A stretch of DNA of 64,000 bases from RGIG9060 sp045645985 (GCA_045645985.1 JAZRJV010000020.1:1-64000), one strand, 5' to 3'. Shown: positions 43,775 through 53,931, numbered from the stretch's first letter. Notes: generated by a model not told the origin, from the letters alone. Translations and numbers: made by a program.

Positions 43775-46700
43775 CTATTCTTTCAATCCTATAATATTCT
43801 TCAAATCATCATATGAAGATATGTGGTCATACTTCACACCACTTGTTGATACAACATTAAACAATTTCTTTGCACATTCAATTTTGTTTGATTCAATTTT
43901 TCGAAGTTGCATATCATCTAGGCTACCTTTTGTTTCTGCAATAAAGAAAACGTGTTTTACTTTATCTTTATCAAATGCTATAGCCCAGTCTGGAGCATAA
44001 TTTCCTACAGGGGTTGGAATCTGGAATGAACGTGGAAGTTTAGCATAAACAACAACTTCTGTTGCAGATTCTAGGTTTTCTGCAAATTTCCATTCCGTAT
44101 TTCCATCTACAAAAACTAAATCCTGAATTGACTTTGCTGCTTCAAGAGGTTTTTTATCTGGTAAATTTCCGGCGGTAAAAATACTTGAATCGTAAGTATC
44201 TGAAAGTTCGTGATATTCAATATGTTCAACTATTTTTGTTGATTTTTGTGCATTAATAATATTGATTACATCACGAATAAACTTTTCAGGATTAAAGCCA
44301 AACTGTTCTGTTTCTTTTATTGAAAGTTGACTTAGAATTGTTGATACAGTCTTACGAGTTAATTTGCACCCTTTTGCAATATCTCCAACTAAATCGTATT
44401 TTACATTGCTAGAAACAGCACGACTTAATGATTTTGTTTCTGTTTTGGTTCCACTAAATGATGTACCAGAGCGTAATTCTGTTTCATCAATTTTGTCTTT
44501 TTGATTACCAATTTCTATAGTGTATCGCATTGGAACAACATTTAAATCTTTTTTTATGGCATCTACAGCATTTTTAATTAATTCTTCACTATTAAAATGA
44601 CATGTGTAAGTATACTTATGATTGATTTTTTTCCAGAGGTCTTGGAAAATTTCTTTATCAAAATTTTTGTTTAATGGATTTCCATTTTCCCATTTTGGTC
44701 GTTGACCATTATCAACCATTCCTGAAAGAACAGAAGGATTATAAACAGATTGAATAAGTTTTTGAACTTCATCAAACAATTCTGAAGTTGCATTTGCATT
44801 CTGAAACAATTCTGGAGGCAAAGATTCATTTAAGCTTGAAGGTAAATTCTGAATTGTACCTCTTTCCACAGCTTCTTTATACGTCTGTGTAGGTTGATCA
44901 TCTTCATCAATATAATCATTCACAGTTAAATATTTATAAATAATTTTGGCCTGTTTTGTATCAAGTTCAAACTGTTTACCACAAACTGTAATAGTTTTTC
45001 CTTCAAAGTAATCAATATCTGCAATCTTTGGTCTTGAATCACTTAGTTCTTCAACAATGTCTTTTTGTAATCCATCAACAAAATCTCTATAACTTTCACT
45101 GGCAATTACTGTAAGAGTATTTATATTGTGAATATCATCCCCAAGAGTTTCTTTATCTTGACGTGTTCCTGTTTCATTTACACAAAGTCTCATTCCTCGT
45201 CCTACTTCCTGGCGACGACTGATTGTATTATCAGAATGCTTTAGTGTACAAATTTGGAAAACATTTGGATTATCCCAACCTTCCCGCAAAGCAGAGTGAG
45301 AAAAAATAAATCGAATCGGCATATCAAAATCAAGAAGTAAATCTTTTCGTTTAAGTATCAAATCATAAGTTGAAACATCTTCCTCTGAATCACCCTTTGA
45401 GTTTGTAAGTTTACCTTTTTTATCTCTACTAAAATATCCTTCATGACAAGTATTTACTTCTTTTGTAGTTGGCATCAAAATCTTTTGATAATAACTATCC
45501 GGAGAAATATCAATAAACTCATTCATTACATTGATATACTCTTCTTCAAATACTTTTCCGTATTCACCAAGAGTTTCATTTCCATCTTCATCTGTATCAC
45601 GATATTTTGCAACTTCATCAATAAAGAATAATGAGAGAACTTTTATTCTTAAACCTTGATTAAAAAATTCATCTTCTTTTTCAAAATGACTACGAATTGT
45701 TTCTCGGATTTGTACACGACGAATATCTTTTTCAGCAGCATTTCCTGTCATTTCTCCCATAAACAACATTGTTGAATCTGGATTTGAACTTACAGGAACA
45801 TTGAAGCGAACAGCATTTATTTCAGGTAAAATTTCAGCAATGTAAATTCCCTTGTATTCTTCCAATCCTTTTGATGCTTCTTCAAGTTTATCTCCAGTTG
45901 AAAGTTTTACAGGAAGTCTCTTAATTCCATTTGCCTGTTTTACATCAATTTCAAGTTTTACCATTGGCGGTTGTTTTGGCGAAAGAATTATATTTTCGGC
46001 ATAGATATAAGTTTGAGTTCCTGCAATATTTTCTAGCTTAAATCCTTTTACTTTTATCTTTTTTACTAGTTTTTGATTATATGCATCCAAAGCGTCTAAA
46101 CGGTAAACTAGATTATGTTGAACTTTGTGGGTAGCAGAATAATTGATTGTAAATAAAGGCTTAAACTGTTCTAGGGCTTTTTGTGTTGCATCTCCACCCA
46201 TTTTCTGCGGTTCGTCAAGAATCAAAATAGGATGGTTTGCTGCTATTACATCAATCGGACGTCGACTGGCAAATTCATCACGTTTTGTATAAATGATACG
46301 AGCAGCTTCATTTCCTTTTCGTCCTTCAATATTTTTTTCTTTGTTAAGCGAAGTATTGAATGCCTGAGTATTGATTATCATTACATTGATATCCGCACTA
46401 CTTGAATATTGGTCTATCATATTCAAGCGTTTACTATTATAGATAAAGAAACGGATTTTCTTTCCGTAATGCTCCATAAAGTGTTCTTGTGTATATTCAA
46501 GACTTTTGAAAATACCTTCTCGAATTGCGACAGAAGGAACAACTATCATGAACTTACTCCAGCCGTAAGCCTTGTTTAATTCATACATTGTTTTAGTATA
46601 AACATAAGTCTTACCGGTTCCTGTTTCCATCTCAATATCAAAACTTGGACGATTTGCTGTTTTTTCAATTTTTGCAGAGTGAATAATAAAATTTTTATCT

Positions 46701-46969
46701 TGAATCTTATGAATATTATCTAACAGTTCTTTTTCGCTTAATACTAATTCTGCATTACGGTAACCGTTATCAGCTTCTTCAAGTTGTTCTTCTTCTGTTT
46801 TTTCTTTTTCAAATAACTCTGTTTGAACATCTTGGTTTACAATTTTTGGCATTAAACCTTTATCACGAAGATATTGAACTTTATCTGCAAACTGTTGACC
46901 TTCGAAACATTTTACAAGAGAATCAACTGCTTCTGTTTGGTATTTTTGTATTTTAAAAGTAAATTTCAT
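43775..46969 (-). CDS. res: Type III restriction enzyme, Res subunit
   Basis: A 1064-aa protein. The SF2 helicase core has Walker A METGTGKT (114-121), DEPQ (252-255) in place of DEAD, and FSHSALREGWDNPNVFQICTL with RRQEVGRGMRL (motifs V and VI). The C-terminus has a nuclease motif, APDW near 991 and ETKG at about 1011-1014. It cuts DNA when two unmodified recognition sites are met, with the Mod subunit giving specificity. In standard loci mod and res adjoin; here a deoxyribosyltransferase-like gene lies between them. Confidence 0.92.
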   Translation of the reverse strand: MKFTFKIQKYQTEAVDSLVKCFEGQQFADKVQYLRDKGLMPKIVNQDVQTELFEKEKTEEEQLEEADNGYRNAELVLSEKELLDNIHKIQDKNFIIHSAKIEKTANRPSFDIEMETGTGKTYVYTKTMYELNKAYGWSKFMIVVPSVAIREGIFKSLEYTQEHFMEHYGKKIRFFIYNSKRLNMIDQYSSSADINVMIINTQAFNTSLNKEKNIEGRKGNEAARIIYTKRDEFASRRPIDVIAANHPILILDEPQKMGGDATQKALEQFKPLFTINYSATHKVQHNLVYRLDALDAYNQKLVKKIKVKGFKLENIAGTQTYIYAENIILSPKQPPMVKLEIDVKQANGIKRLPVKLSTGDKLEEASKGLEEYKGIYIAEILPEINAVRFNVPVSSNPDSTMLFMGEMTGNAAEKDIRRVQIRETIRSHFEKEDEFFNQGLRIKVLSLFFIDEVAKYRDTDEDGNETLGEYGKVFEEEYINVMNEFIDISPDSYYQKILMPTTKEVNTCHEGYFSRDKKGKLTNSKGDSEEDVSTYDLILKRKDLLLDFDMPIRFIFSHSALREGWDNPNVFQICTLKHSDNTISRRQEVGRGMRLCVNETGTRQDKETLGDDIHNINTLTVIASESYRDFVDGLQKDIVEELSDSRPKIADIDYFEGKTITVCGKQFELDTKQAKIIYKYLTVNDYIDEDDQPTQTYKEAVERGTIQNLPSSLNESLPPELFQNANATSELFDEVQKLIQSVYNPSVLSGMVDNGQRPKWENGNPLNKNFDKEIFQDLWKKINHKYTYTCHFNSEELIKNAVDAIKKDLNVVPMRYTIEIGNQKDKIDETELRSGTSFSGTKTETKSLSRAVSSNVKYDLVGDIAKGCKLTRKTVSTILSQLSIKETEQFGFNPEKFIRDVINIINAQKSTKIVEHIEYHELSDTYDSSIFTAGNLPDKKPLEAAKSIQDLVFVDGNTEWKFAENLESATEVVVYAKLPRSFQIPTPVGNYAPDWAIAFDKDKVKHVFFIAETKGSLDDMQLRKIESNKIECAKKLFNVVSTSGVKYDHISSYDDLKNIIGLKE

Positions 46970-46981
46970 GAATTATTTCCT

Positions 46982-47938
46982 TTATTTTATAATAGCTTTT
47001 ATCCAATCTGATAACCTTTGAATTAATTCTTCTTTGTTTTTCCATACCAATATTTGTTTTTGGGCTATATCAAAATGAGGTCTTTTATCAGAAGAATTAA
47101 ATTCATCTTCTCGACAAGTTATTATTACTTCTTTTCCTAATCCCTGTGCATAGCCTGCTTCATAATATGCTCCATAATTCTGAAATGTTACATCCATTAC
47201 AAGAAACCTGCTTTCCCGAATTATTCTAAACATTTCGGGTACTATTTGCTTATTATGAGTTATTTCGTCAATTAAGATAGGATTAAAACCAGCCTCAGTT
47301 ATGCCTTCTTTTATCGCTTTTCTTATAAATGTTGCTTTTTTATCAAAACTCATAGCAACAAAGATATTTTTGTTTAGTTTTTCACTTTTTTCTATTTCTC
47401 CAACTTCATTCCAGCCTTTTGAAGTAAGAAGGAAATCAAAAGTATCAACACCACTTGTATATTCTATAAATTTATTATTATCAAAAAACTCACCTATAAA
47501 ATAAATTTGCCTTTCTATATCTTTTTTTTGTAAATTACTGCCATCTATACACGTTCTGATGAAGAAAAAAGTATAAAGAAATTGTTGTTTTATTTTTACA
47601 AGATCACCAAAAAAACGTGATTTACTTGCAACATATTTTAGTATCATATTTATTTTCTCGGAAAAGGTTTCTGGATAGAAATTTTTAATCTCTTGCTCAG
47701 AAACAAATCGGAAATCATTTTCATATTTCTCCCTTAAGTTATCTTCACCAATAAAAATCCGTTTCACATTTTCACTTTGATTATAAAATAAAAATGAGGC
47801 TAGTTTATCTCTATTACTCGTAATAAATTCATGACTTTCTTCTTCAAAAGCATATTTACCACAATTAGGGCAATCATAAAAAATTAATCCTTTTGATTCC
47901 TCTCTAGTGACTGACGATTCTTTACAAAAAAAACACAT
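46982..47938 (-). CDS. Zinc-ribbon protein with C-terminal nucleoside 2-deoxyribosyltransferase-like domain
   Basis: A 318-aa protein. N-terminal cysteines (CFFC at 2-5 and CPNC at 23-26) form a zinc ribbon; a helical middle follows; residues about 190-318 match a nucleoside deoxyribosyltransferase/TIR-like fold: FVAMSFD (193-199), IRESRFLVMDVT, YYEAGYAQGLGKEVI with E260 as the likely catalytic residue, and HFD (288-290). Such domains in defence loci act on nucleotides, possibly NAD or deoxynucleotides. The ATG at 47938 follows the mod stop in a TAAaATG junction; longer frames overlap mod. It sits between mod and res. Confidence 0.8.
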   Translation of the reverse strand: MCFFCKESSVTREESKGLIFYDCPNCGKYAFEEESHEFITSNRDKLASFLFYNQSENVKRIFIGEDNLREKYENDFRFVSEQEIKNFYPETFSEKINMILKYVASKSRFFGDLVKIKQQFLYTFFFIRTCIDGSNLQKKDIERQIYFIGEFFDNNKFIEYTSGVDTFDFLLTSKGWNEVGEIEKSEKLNKNIFVAMSFDKKATFIRKAIKEGITEAGFNPILIDEITHNKQIVPEMFRIIRESRFLVMDVTFQNYGAYYEAGYAQGLGKEVIITCREDEFNSSDKRPHFDIAQKQILVWKNKEELIQRLSDWIKAIIK

Positions 47939-47939
47939 T

Positions 47940-49904
47940 TTACAACACCTTCCGTACAGTATCAGGACTATATGTTGTGAATATCTGTTCAAAGTTTGTG
48001 GCTACGCTGTCGTTTGCAAAGCCTGAATCACGCATTACAAAGTAATATGGTTTTTCTTTTGCAATTTGTGTGATTGTTTCTTCTGTTATATCTTGGTCAA
48101 AACATGCTACAAGATAATTTTCGTTTACAAAGTAAACTGTTTTACCGTTTATTTGTTTTGTTTCGATTTTGCTTGAAAGTTCTACACCTAAATCTAACAT
48201 CACTTGGAAAAGTAAATCTTCTGCTGTTCGGTCTGGTTTTACGTTGTCTTGGAACAAGTTTTGTTTATGTAAATTATCTGGTGAATAATATACATCTTGC
48301 ATATTGGAAGAATCTACTTTTAAAACACGGAAACCGATATCTAAATTTTTATTTTCTAATTTTGACATCTCAAATAATTTATTTCCTGCATTTCTTATTC
48401 TGGTTTTCGCTAATTCACAGATATTAGAAAAACCTTCTTTATAAGCATCAGAGTCTTGCTCATACAATTCTGGTAACTGTACTAAAATGAATTTTCTTTT
48501 TCGATTATCTGCAAGGTTTAATTGCATTACGGATTGTGCTGTAGTACCACTACCAGAAAAGAAATCCATAACATAGAAATCTTCATCATTTACTGTTTGA
48601 ATCAATTTAGAAATTAATCGAGATGGTTTTGCATAATCAAATAAATATTGTTTATTTAATAAAGAATGCAATTCTTCATTTGCATCTTCATTAGTACCCC
48701 ACCCTCCATTATTAAGATTTTGATCATAAATAAATTCAGATAAGGATTTTCCATCAGAACCAACTCTATTCAATAAATCTTTCAGCATCTTTGTTCTAGG
48801 TTCTTTTACTATCCTACGAATGTAGTTATCTTGAGTAATATATAACTCACCTTTTCTAGAAAATTCATCTATTTTTTCCTGTCCATAAATCCAATTACTG
48901 TCAATTCTTACATCAGATTTTGTCTGACTATCTATTACTTCTAATTTATCAACAAAAATAAGTTCCATATTACCCGAACTTATTCTAGTTCCAGCTTCTA
49001 TTGAATAATTTTGTTCCCTATACTTACTAATAGTTCCTTTTCTTATTAACCGGATACCTCGAGCATTCGTAGTCTTTATACATGGATAAGTTTCAATATC
49101 TTCGTTAATTTCTCCTATTAATCCAGCAAAAATATCAGCCTTTTTTGCATAAACAAAGATATATTCTTTCATATTTATATAATGTTTGCTTAAAAATGCT
49201 CCTTTTTTCTTTTTTTCCCAAACCAATTGTGTGATAAAATTTTTTTCTCCAAATATTTCTGAACACAATTTCTTCAAGTTTTCAACCTCATTATCATCAA
49301 TACTTATAAAAATTACCCCATCGTCTGTCAACAAATCTCTTGCCAATTTCAAGCGTGGGTACATCATATTAAGCCAATCCGTATGAAAGCGACCGTTGCT
49401 TTCAGTATTTGCTACAAGACGGTTTCCTTCTTCATCTGTTTGTCCGCTGTTTGCAATATAATCTTCTGCGTTTTGTGCAAAATCATCTTCATATACAAAG
49501 TCATTTCCTGTATTGTAGGGAGGGTCAATGTAAATCATCTTAATTTTGCCAAGATAGGTTTCTTGCAAAAGTTTCAAAACTTCAAGGTTATCACCTTCTA
49601 TATAAAGATTTTCTGTGGTGTCAAAATTTACGCTTTCTTCACGACAAGGGCGTAAAGTTTTGTTTATTGGAGCATTTGCAGTAAGGATTGCTTGTTTTTT
49701 GTCTGGCCAAGTAAATTGATAGCGTTCTTCCCTGCCTTCTACTATTGAAGTAGAAAGTTCTTGTTTGAGCATGTCAAAATCTATTTTGTGTGTAATTTCG
49801 CCATTTTCATCTTTTGTTTCTGTAACACAATTCGGAAAAAGCTGTGCAATTTTGCTTATGTTTTCGTCAATTTTGTTTAGTGAATGCATTTTTAAGTGGT
49901 TCAT
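47940..49904 (-). CDS. mod: Type III restriction-modification methyltransferase, Mod subunit
   Basis: A 654-aa beta-class adenine methyltransferase: DPPYNTGNDF (127-136) for the target base, and DFFSGSGTTAQS near residue 460-470 for S-adenosylmethionine. The middle part (about 240-440) is the variable target-recognition region. It methylates one strand of an asymmetric site at N6 of adenine and guides the Res subunit. GAGGAT lies before the ATG. It starts two bases after gapS4b. Confidence 0.93.
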   Translation of the reverse strand: MNHLKMHSLNKIDENISKIAQLFPNCVTETKDENGEITHKIDFDMLKQELSTSIVEGREERYQFTWPDKKQAILTANAPINKTLRPCREESVNFDTTENLYIEGDNLEVLKLLQETYLGKIKMIYIDPPYNTGNDFVYEDDFAQNAEDYIANSGQTDEEGNRLVANTESNGRFHTDWLNMMYPRLKLARDLLTDDGVIFISIDDNEVENLKKLCSEIFGEKNFITQLVWEKKKKGAFLSKHYINMKEYIFVYAKKADIFAGLIGEINEDIETYPCIKTTNARGIRLIRKGTISKYREQNYSIEAGTRISSGNMELIFVDKLEVIDSQTKSDVRIDSNWIYGQEKIDEFSRKGELYITQDNYIRRIVKEPRTKMLKDLLNRVGSDGKSLSEFIYDQNLNNGGWGTNEDANEELHSLLNKQYLFDYAKPSRLISKLIQTVNDEDFYVMDFFSGSGTTAQSVMQLNLADNRKRKFILVQLPELYEQDSDAYKEGFSNICELAKTRIRNAGNKLFEMSKLENKNLDIGFRVLKVDSSNMQDVYYSPDNLHKQNLFQDNVKPDRTAEDLLFQVMLDLGVELSSKIETKQINGKTVYFVNENYLVACFDQDITEETITQIAKEKPYYFVMRDSGFANDSVATNFEQIFTTYSPDTVRKVL

Positions 49905-49906
49905 AA

Positions 49907-51022
49907 TTATTTATCCTCTGTTTTTCGTGCATTAATTAAAGCGTTATATAAAGCATCTTTTTCTTCATGAAATATCTTTGAATACAATTTTTCAATTCTT
50001 TTTTCATTCCCATTCATTTTAGGATCATTAAATTTTATATTTGCAATACTAAATTCAAATGGAGTATCTGGAAGTAATCTGTTTAATATATCTGGAAATC
50101 CTATTTTTAATTTCAAGAATCCTTGAGTATTTAACGCATTAAATTCATATTTTAGTATGATTTCTTCTATCGTAATATATTTTTGATTTTCATCTTCAAA
50201 AAACGGAGTCTGATCTATTTCTTTACCAGAAAGAATCGTCTTTTTAACTCTATTTTCCATCCATTCCAAATCTGAACCAGACAAAGATTCTCTACTATCT
50301 GCACCAAATTTTGAATCACCTATATCATTAATTTTTAATCCCTCTGATATTATATTTTTAAATGACAATAAAAATTTAATTCGCTCTTCATTATCCTTAA
50401 AATCATCATATTTTATAAATTCAGCTTTCACATCAGAAGATAAAATATTTTTCTCTATTAAGTAATTTTTTAATGACGAAATTATATCTTCATTAATTTG
50501 CTTAGTTATTGGAGAAGTATATTCTGCTGTTGTTTCAATGGCCAGTTGATTTTCTTTCTTAGAAATAATTACGGCACCTTCATGTTCTGTTTCTTTTTGG
50601 CACCAAGCCTCGTATTTATCAAAAGATTTTATTTTATATTCAAAAAAATAAGAACCTTTTTCTTCAGTTGGTTCTGGTCGAGTAATAAATTGATAATTTT
50701 TATTAGTTTCATTTTCTGCGGAATCGAAAGTAAAAAACGAAAGAGTTTCCATTAAATCTATATCTTTCTTTAAAGCAAAAGATTTGCTTAAACGTTTTAT
50801 TCTTTCATCTTTTTTTGTCTGTTTTCCTACTAAGAATTTAAAATCACTTGGCAATATTAATATTGTTTCTAAAATAGGTAAAACTGTTTTTCTGTCATAA
50901 CTATTTAAAAATATTCCTTTATGGTTTAAAAATGCACGAAAATCATTTTCTGTTAAAGATGAACGAGTCATAAATGTTCTTAATGCAGAACCAAAAGGCA
51001 AAATATTTTTCACATTATTCAT
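49907..51022 (-). CDS. gapS4b: GapS4b family protein (GAPS4 anti-phage system)
   Basis: A 371-aa protein. The N-terminal segment (MNNVKNILPFGSALRTFM, then LTENDFRAFLNHKGIFL, KTVLPILETILILPSDFKFL) matches my memory of GapS4b proteins. The rest has strand-rich parts and no motif I can name. In the known two-gene GAPS4 system it partners GapS4a, which is encoded just upstream with a two-base gap. The call rests on recalled family features, supported by the pairing. Confidence 0.75.
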   Translation of the reverse strand: MNNVKNILPFGSALRTFMTRSSLTENDFRAFLNHKGIFLNSYDRKTVLPILETILILPSDFKFLVGKQTKKDERIKRLSKSFALKKDIDLMETLSFFTFDSAENETNKNYQFITRPEPTEEKGSYFFEYKIKSFDKYEAWCQKETEHEGAVIISKKENQLAIETTAEYTSPITKQINEDIISSLKNYLIEKNILSSDVKAEFIKYDDFKDNEERIKFLLSFKNIISEGLKINDIGDSKFGADSRESLSGSDLEWMENRVKKTILSGKEIDQTPFFEDENQKYITIEEIILKYEFNALNTQGFLKLKIGFPDILNRLLPDTPFEFSIANIKFNDPKMNGNEKRIEKLYSKIFHEEKDALYNALINARKTEDK

Positions 51023-51024
51023 AT

Positions 51025-51960
51025 TTAGGCATTCTCCATATCTTTAAAATCTAAAATTGTAAATTTTTCTATTTCAGTTTTATTAGATAATTGTTCTTGC
51101 TGCTTCATTGCTAACACTTCACTTACAATATTTTTGTGATTTCTCTCATTATAATCATAAAATTTTATTGTTACAGACTTAGCCCAGCTACTAGTAAATT
51201 TACAAGCAAAATAAAACAAAGATTCAAAACTATCTTTAGAAAAAGATTCTAATGTATATAACACTAAACTTTTCCCATTATTATCTTCTACTTGCACTGG
51301 TAATAACCCCGATGTTAAATATTCAATAGGTAAGATAGTTCCATTTAACATTCCATCTATTGCTCCAATATTCTGTTCTGTATTAGAATACGCAAATCTT
51401 ACTTTTTTATCAGTAAAATATTGTTGTGCATCCATAATTGAACTATATAAAAATGTAATAATTCTATTGTCTATTACATAAATCGGTTTATATTCAATTT
51501 TATCGGTGTTTCGTATTTGCGTAATCGTACTCAAAAAATCCGTATTTTTATCATCATCGTGTGTTATATAGAATATCAAACCAACATATTCGATTCTTGT
51601 TAATTCCGGATAAATGCTCTTTTTTCCTATAACCTTGTCAAATGTCAAACAATGAATTGTATTTCCTAATTCTGTTATATAGTTTTTTAAGGTATTATTT
51701 GTCGTTGAATATTTATCTCGATATTTTGCAGAAATCGAAACCGTTTTTTGGACATCGTCTACCAACGGACATTTATATCTAAACAAAAAATCAAGTCCAT
51801 GATCTTTTTTAGGAGCACCCTTCTTTGATTTATGAAAACTCGTATTATGACAAGGAACTTCAACAGGATGTTGACAATTTTCCCAGCCCATTAGTCCCAA
51901 CATTTTACCTACAACTTTTTCCCCATATTCACCTATTTCTTTAGATTTTTCACCACCCAT
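51025..51960 (-). CDS. gapS4a: GapS4a family protein (GAPS4 anti-phage system)
   Basis: A 311-aa protein. IGEYGEKVVGKMLGLMGWEN (9-28), KDHGLDFLFRYKCPLVDD (52-69) and VSISAKYRDKYST (74-86) match GapS4a; D57 and K79 are placed like a PD-(D/E)xK nuclease active site. Its C-terminal part keeps the ILPIEYLTSGLLPVQV pattern. GAPS4 gives abortive-type phage defence with GapS4b. It follows the TOPRIM gene by 48 bases and precedes gapS4b. Confidence 0.78.
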   Translation of the reverse strand: MGGEKSKEIGEYGEKVVGKMLGLMGWENCQHPVEVPCHNTSFHKSKKGAPKKDHGLDFLFRYKCPLVDDVQKTVSISAKYRDKYSTTNNTLKNYITELGNTIHCLTFDKVIGKKSIYPELTRIEYVGLIFYITHDDDKNTDFLSTITQIRNTDKIEYKPIYVIDNRIITFLYSSIMDAQQYFTDKKVRFAYSNTEQNIGAIDGMLNGTILPIEYLTSGLLPVQVEDNNGKSLVLYTLESFSKDSFESLFYFACKFTSSWAKSVTIKFYDYNERNHKNIVSEVLAMKQQEQLSNKTEIEKFTILDFKDMENA

Positions 51961-52008
51961 CTTTTTCTCCTAAACCTTATATTTCAAATTAAATTCTATC
52001 ATACCTAT

Positions 52009-52746
52009 CTATAGTTTTTTTAATTCTTTAAAAACAGTTCTTACATTTTCATATTTTTCCCATGGAATATTCGTTAAAACATTTTTACGTTGACAAAACT
52101 GATTTACAGTTGGTTCAATTCGAATCGCAAAATATGCATACAATCTTGCTTTTGTTACAAATCCTCTATGAGAAAGATATTTTTTTTCTGGATCTGCATT
52201 ATCAGCAAATTCTTTTGCTTTATTAATAATCTCAGCATCATAAGCATTTTCTTTAGAAATTGATTCTAATAAAAAGGTTTCCAATGCACCATTCTCATCA
52301 AATGGAATTATTAAGAGTAATAATTCAGAATCAAATTGATTATGAACGGTATCTTCAAAAGTTAATGTAGTCCACTTGTTATTACTTATTTGAATCTCCT
52401 TTTTTAATATATCATTTAATTCAAAGATAATTTTTTCTTCTACACAATCTTCATCATTATCAGTAAGAATGACAATTTTTGAATATCGTTCACTATCTTC
52501 TATTTCGTTTTCATTTCTACGAATTACTTCTTCAAAAACAGTTTTTATATTTCCACATCCACCACAAGAAATTATGGTAAGCATATTAGAATCTTTAAAA
52601 AAATCACGACTTAGCGAATTGCTAACACTTGATTTAAAAGAAGGATTAGATTTTTGTTTCGAATCTTTCCATCCATTTACTTTAATCATAAAGTGCTGAA
52701 GAAAAACAAAATCTGTTTCTCCTTCACAAATAATTATTGATTTCAT
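52009..52746 (-). CDS. TOPRIM-domain protein (DUF3226-like), partner of the OLD-type ATPase
   Basis: A 245-aa protein with a TOPRIM fold: CEGETDF (7-13, catalytic-type E8), a glycine turn CGGCGNI and TDNDED (95-100) for metal. The C-terminal part (KYLSHRGFVTKARLYAYFAIR, IPWEKYENVRTVFK) is typical of DUF3226-like proteins next to ATPases. Its ATG overlaps the stop of the ATPase gene by one base. The pair resembles a split OLD nuclease, as in PARIS (AriA/AriB), though the TOPRIM family differs. Confidence 0.85.
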   Translation of the reverse strand: MKSIIICEGETDFVFLQHFMIKVNGWKDSKQKSNPSFKSSVSNSLSRDFFKDSNMLTIISCGGCGNIKTVFEEVIRRNENEIEDSERYSKIVILTDNDEDCVEEKIIFELNDILKKEIQISNNKWTTLTFEDTVHNQFDSELLLLIIPFDENGALETFLLESISKENAYDAEIINKAKEFADNADPEKKYLSHRGFVTKARLYAYFAIRIEPTVNQFCQRKNVLTNIPWEKYENVRTVFKELKKL

Positions 52747-53846
52747 TATCTAAGCTCCTGATTAAAGTTTTGGTCGGCTTCTATTGCCCTTTCTGCACTA
52801 AGTTTTCTTGCAATATTCTTTCCGTTTTTTTTGTATAGTGTAAAAAGTGTAATATCATCTTTTAATTCAGAATCAGAATTAAGTTCAAGAACCTTCTGTA
52901 AAGCTTCCTTACTATGTGTGGTTAAAAAAAGCTGAACATTTAATTTCTTGCAAGTTTTTAAAATCCATCCATATATTTTTGTCATGGCTGAGGTATGAAT
53001 TGCAGTTTCAAACTCGTCAATCAATAGAATTCCATCTTTTGCAACAACAACAGCAGACATAAGAAGAATTACTTTTTTTAAACCATCTCCATACATATTC
53101 AATGGAAGTGCATTCTTAAACTTCTTTGAAAGAATGCCACAATATTCATTAGAAGACACTCTTGAAGAATATTGATTGATACTAATGATATCTGGATCAA
53201 AGTCTTGCAAAACACTCAACATTTCTTGGTATAATTCAGAGTTATTTAAGACTTCCTTCAAATATAAAAAATTATTGCTATGTGCTGTAGGAGATACATA
53301 AACAACAGGACGGCATATAGAAGTTATATTTTCACCAGTAAACAAGAACTCTAATGTATCTTGAAATTCGTAAATTCCGTAGTTGTTATTCTCTTGTCCA
53401 TTATAATCAAATTTCAAATACAATCGATTTGCAACAATTTTTTTTTCATCAGAAGAAAATTTTATCGTAGATAATTGATTTGCTGTTCGAGTTGAAACAG
53501 CTTCAGGAATAATTCGATAAGACACAGATATTATATGTTCATTTTCCTCAAAATCATTAATAGTATATTTTATTATAGGATTTGCTTGATCCTCTTTATT
53601 AAATAAATCAATAAATCCTTCAAAATATGTTATATTGTTTCTTACCTTTGATCCTCTTCTTATATGTGGTAACCAAACTTGTAACTGAGTTGGTTCAGCA
53701 ACAGTATGCAACAATTCAAGAACACTTGTCTTTCCAGAATTATTATCACCAGTAAAAATATTTATTCCCGTAAAACCTTCTAAGTTAAGATTTTTGATTC
53801 CTCTATAAGTTTCAATATTTATTGATTTTATATGAATATTTCCCAT
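52746..53846 (-). CDS. OLD-like AAA ATPase (AAA15/21 type)
   Basis: A 366-aa ABC-type ATPase. Walker A GDNNSGKT (33-40), signature-like MYGDGLKKV (251-259), Walker B LLIDEFE (274-280), then FLTTHSKEAL as H-loop. It lacks a TOPRIM domain of its own; that is in the next gene. Such ATPases sense phage components and activate the TOPRIM nuclease. In front of it lie 85 non-coding bases with a fair promoter (TTAACA, 18 bases, TATAAT), so this pair may be transcribed on its own too. Confidence 0.88.
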   Translation of the reverse strand: MGNIHIKSINIETYRGIKNLNLEGFTGINIFTGDNNSGKTSVLELLHTVAEPTQLQVWLPHIRRGSKVRNNITYFEGFIDLFNKEDQANPIIKYTINDFEENEHIISVSYRIIPEAVSTRTANQLSTIKFSSDEKKIVANRLYLKFDYNGQENNNYGIYEFQDTLEFLFTGENITSICRPVVYVSPTAHSNNFLYLKEVLNNSELYQEMLSVLQDFDPDIISINQYSSRVSSNEYCGILSKKFKNALPLNMYGDGLKKVILLMSAVVVAKDGILLIDEFETAIHTSAMTKIYGWILKTCKKLNVQLFLTTHSKEALQKVLELNSDSELKDDITLFTLYKKNGKNIARKLSAERAIEADQNFNQELR

Positions 53847-53931
53847 ATTTCATCCTTCTATTATATTATTCTATGTTAATTATAGCCAAATTTTATGTCT
53901 ATTGTTAATATCCTTATTTTATTTATATTTG
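53847..53931 (-). promoter_or_regulatory. Internal promoter before the OLD/TOPRIM pair
   Basis: Reading minus: TTAACA, 18 bases, TATAAT, then AAGGATG before the ATG at 53846. It is one of only two sizeable gaps in the operon. Confidence 0.55.

Noticed and set aside
43767..44000. Plus-strand frames opposite the res gene and elsewhere opposite large genes
   Set aside because: They mirror conserved genes on the other strand and have no start signals.
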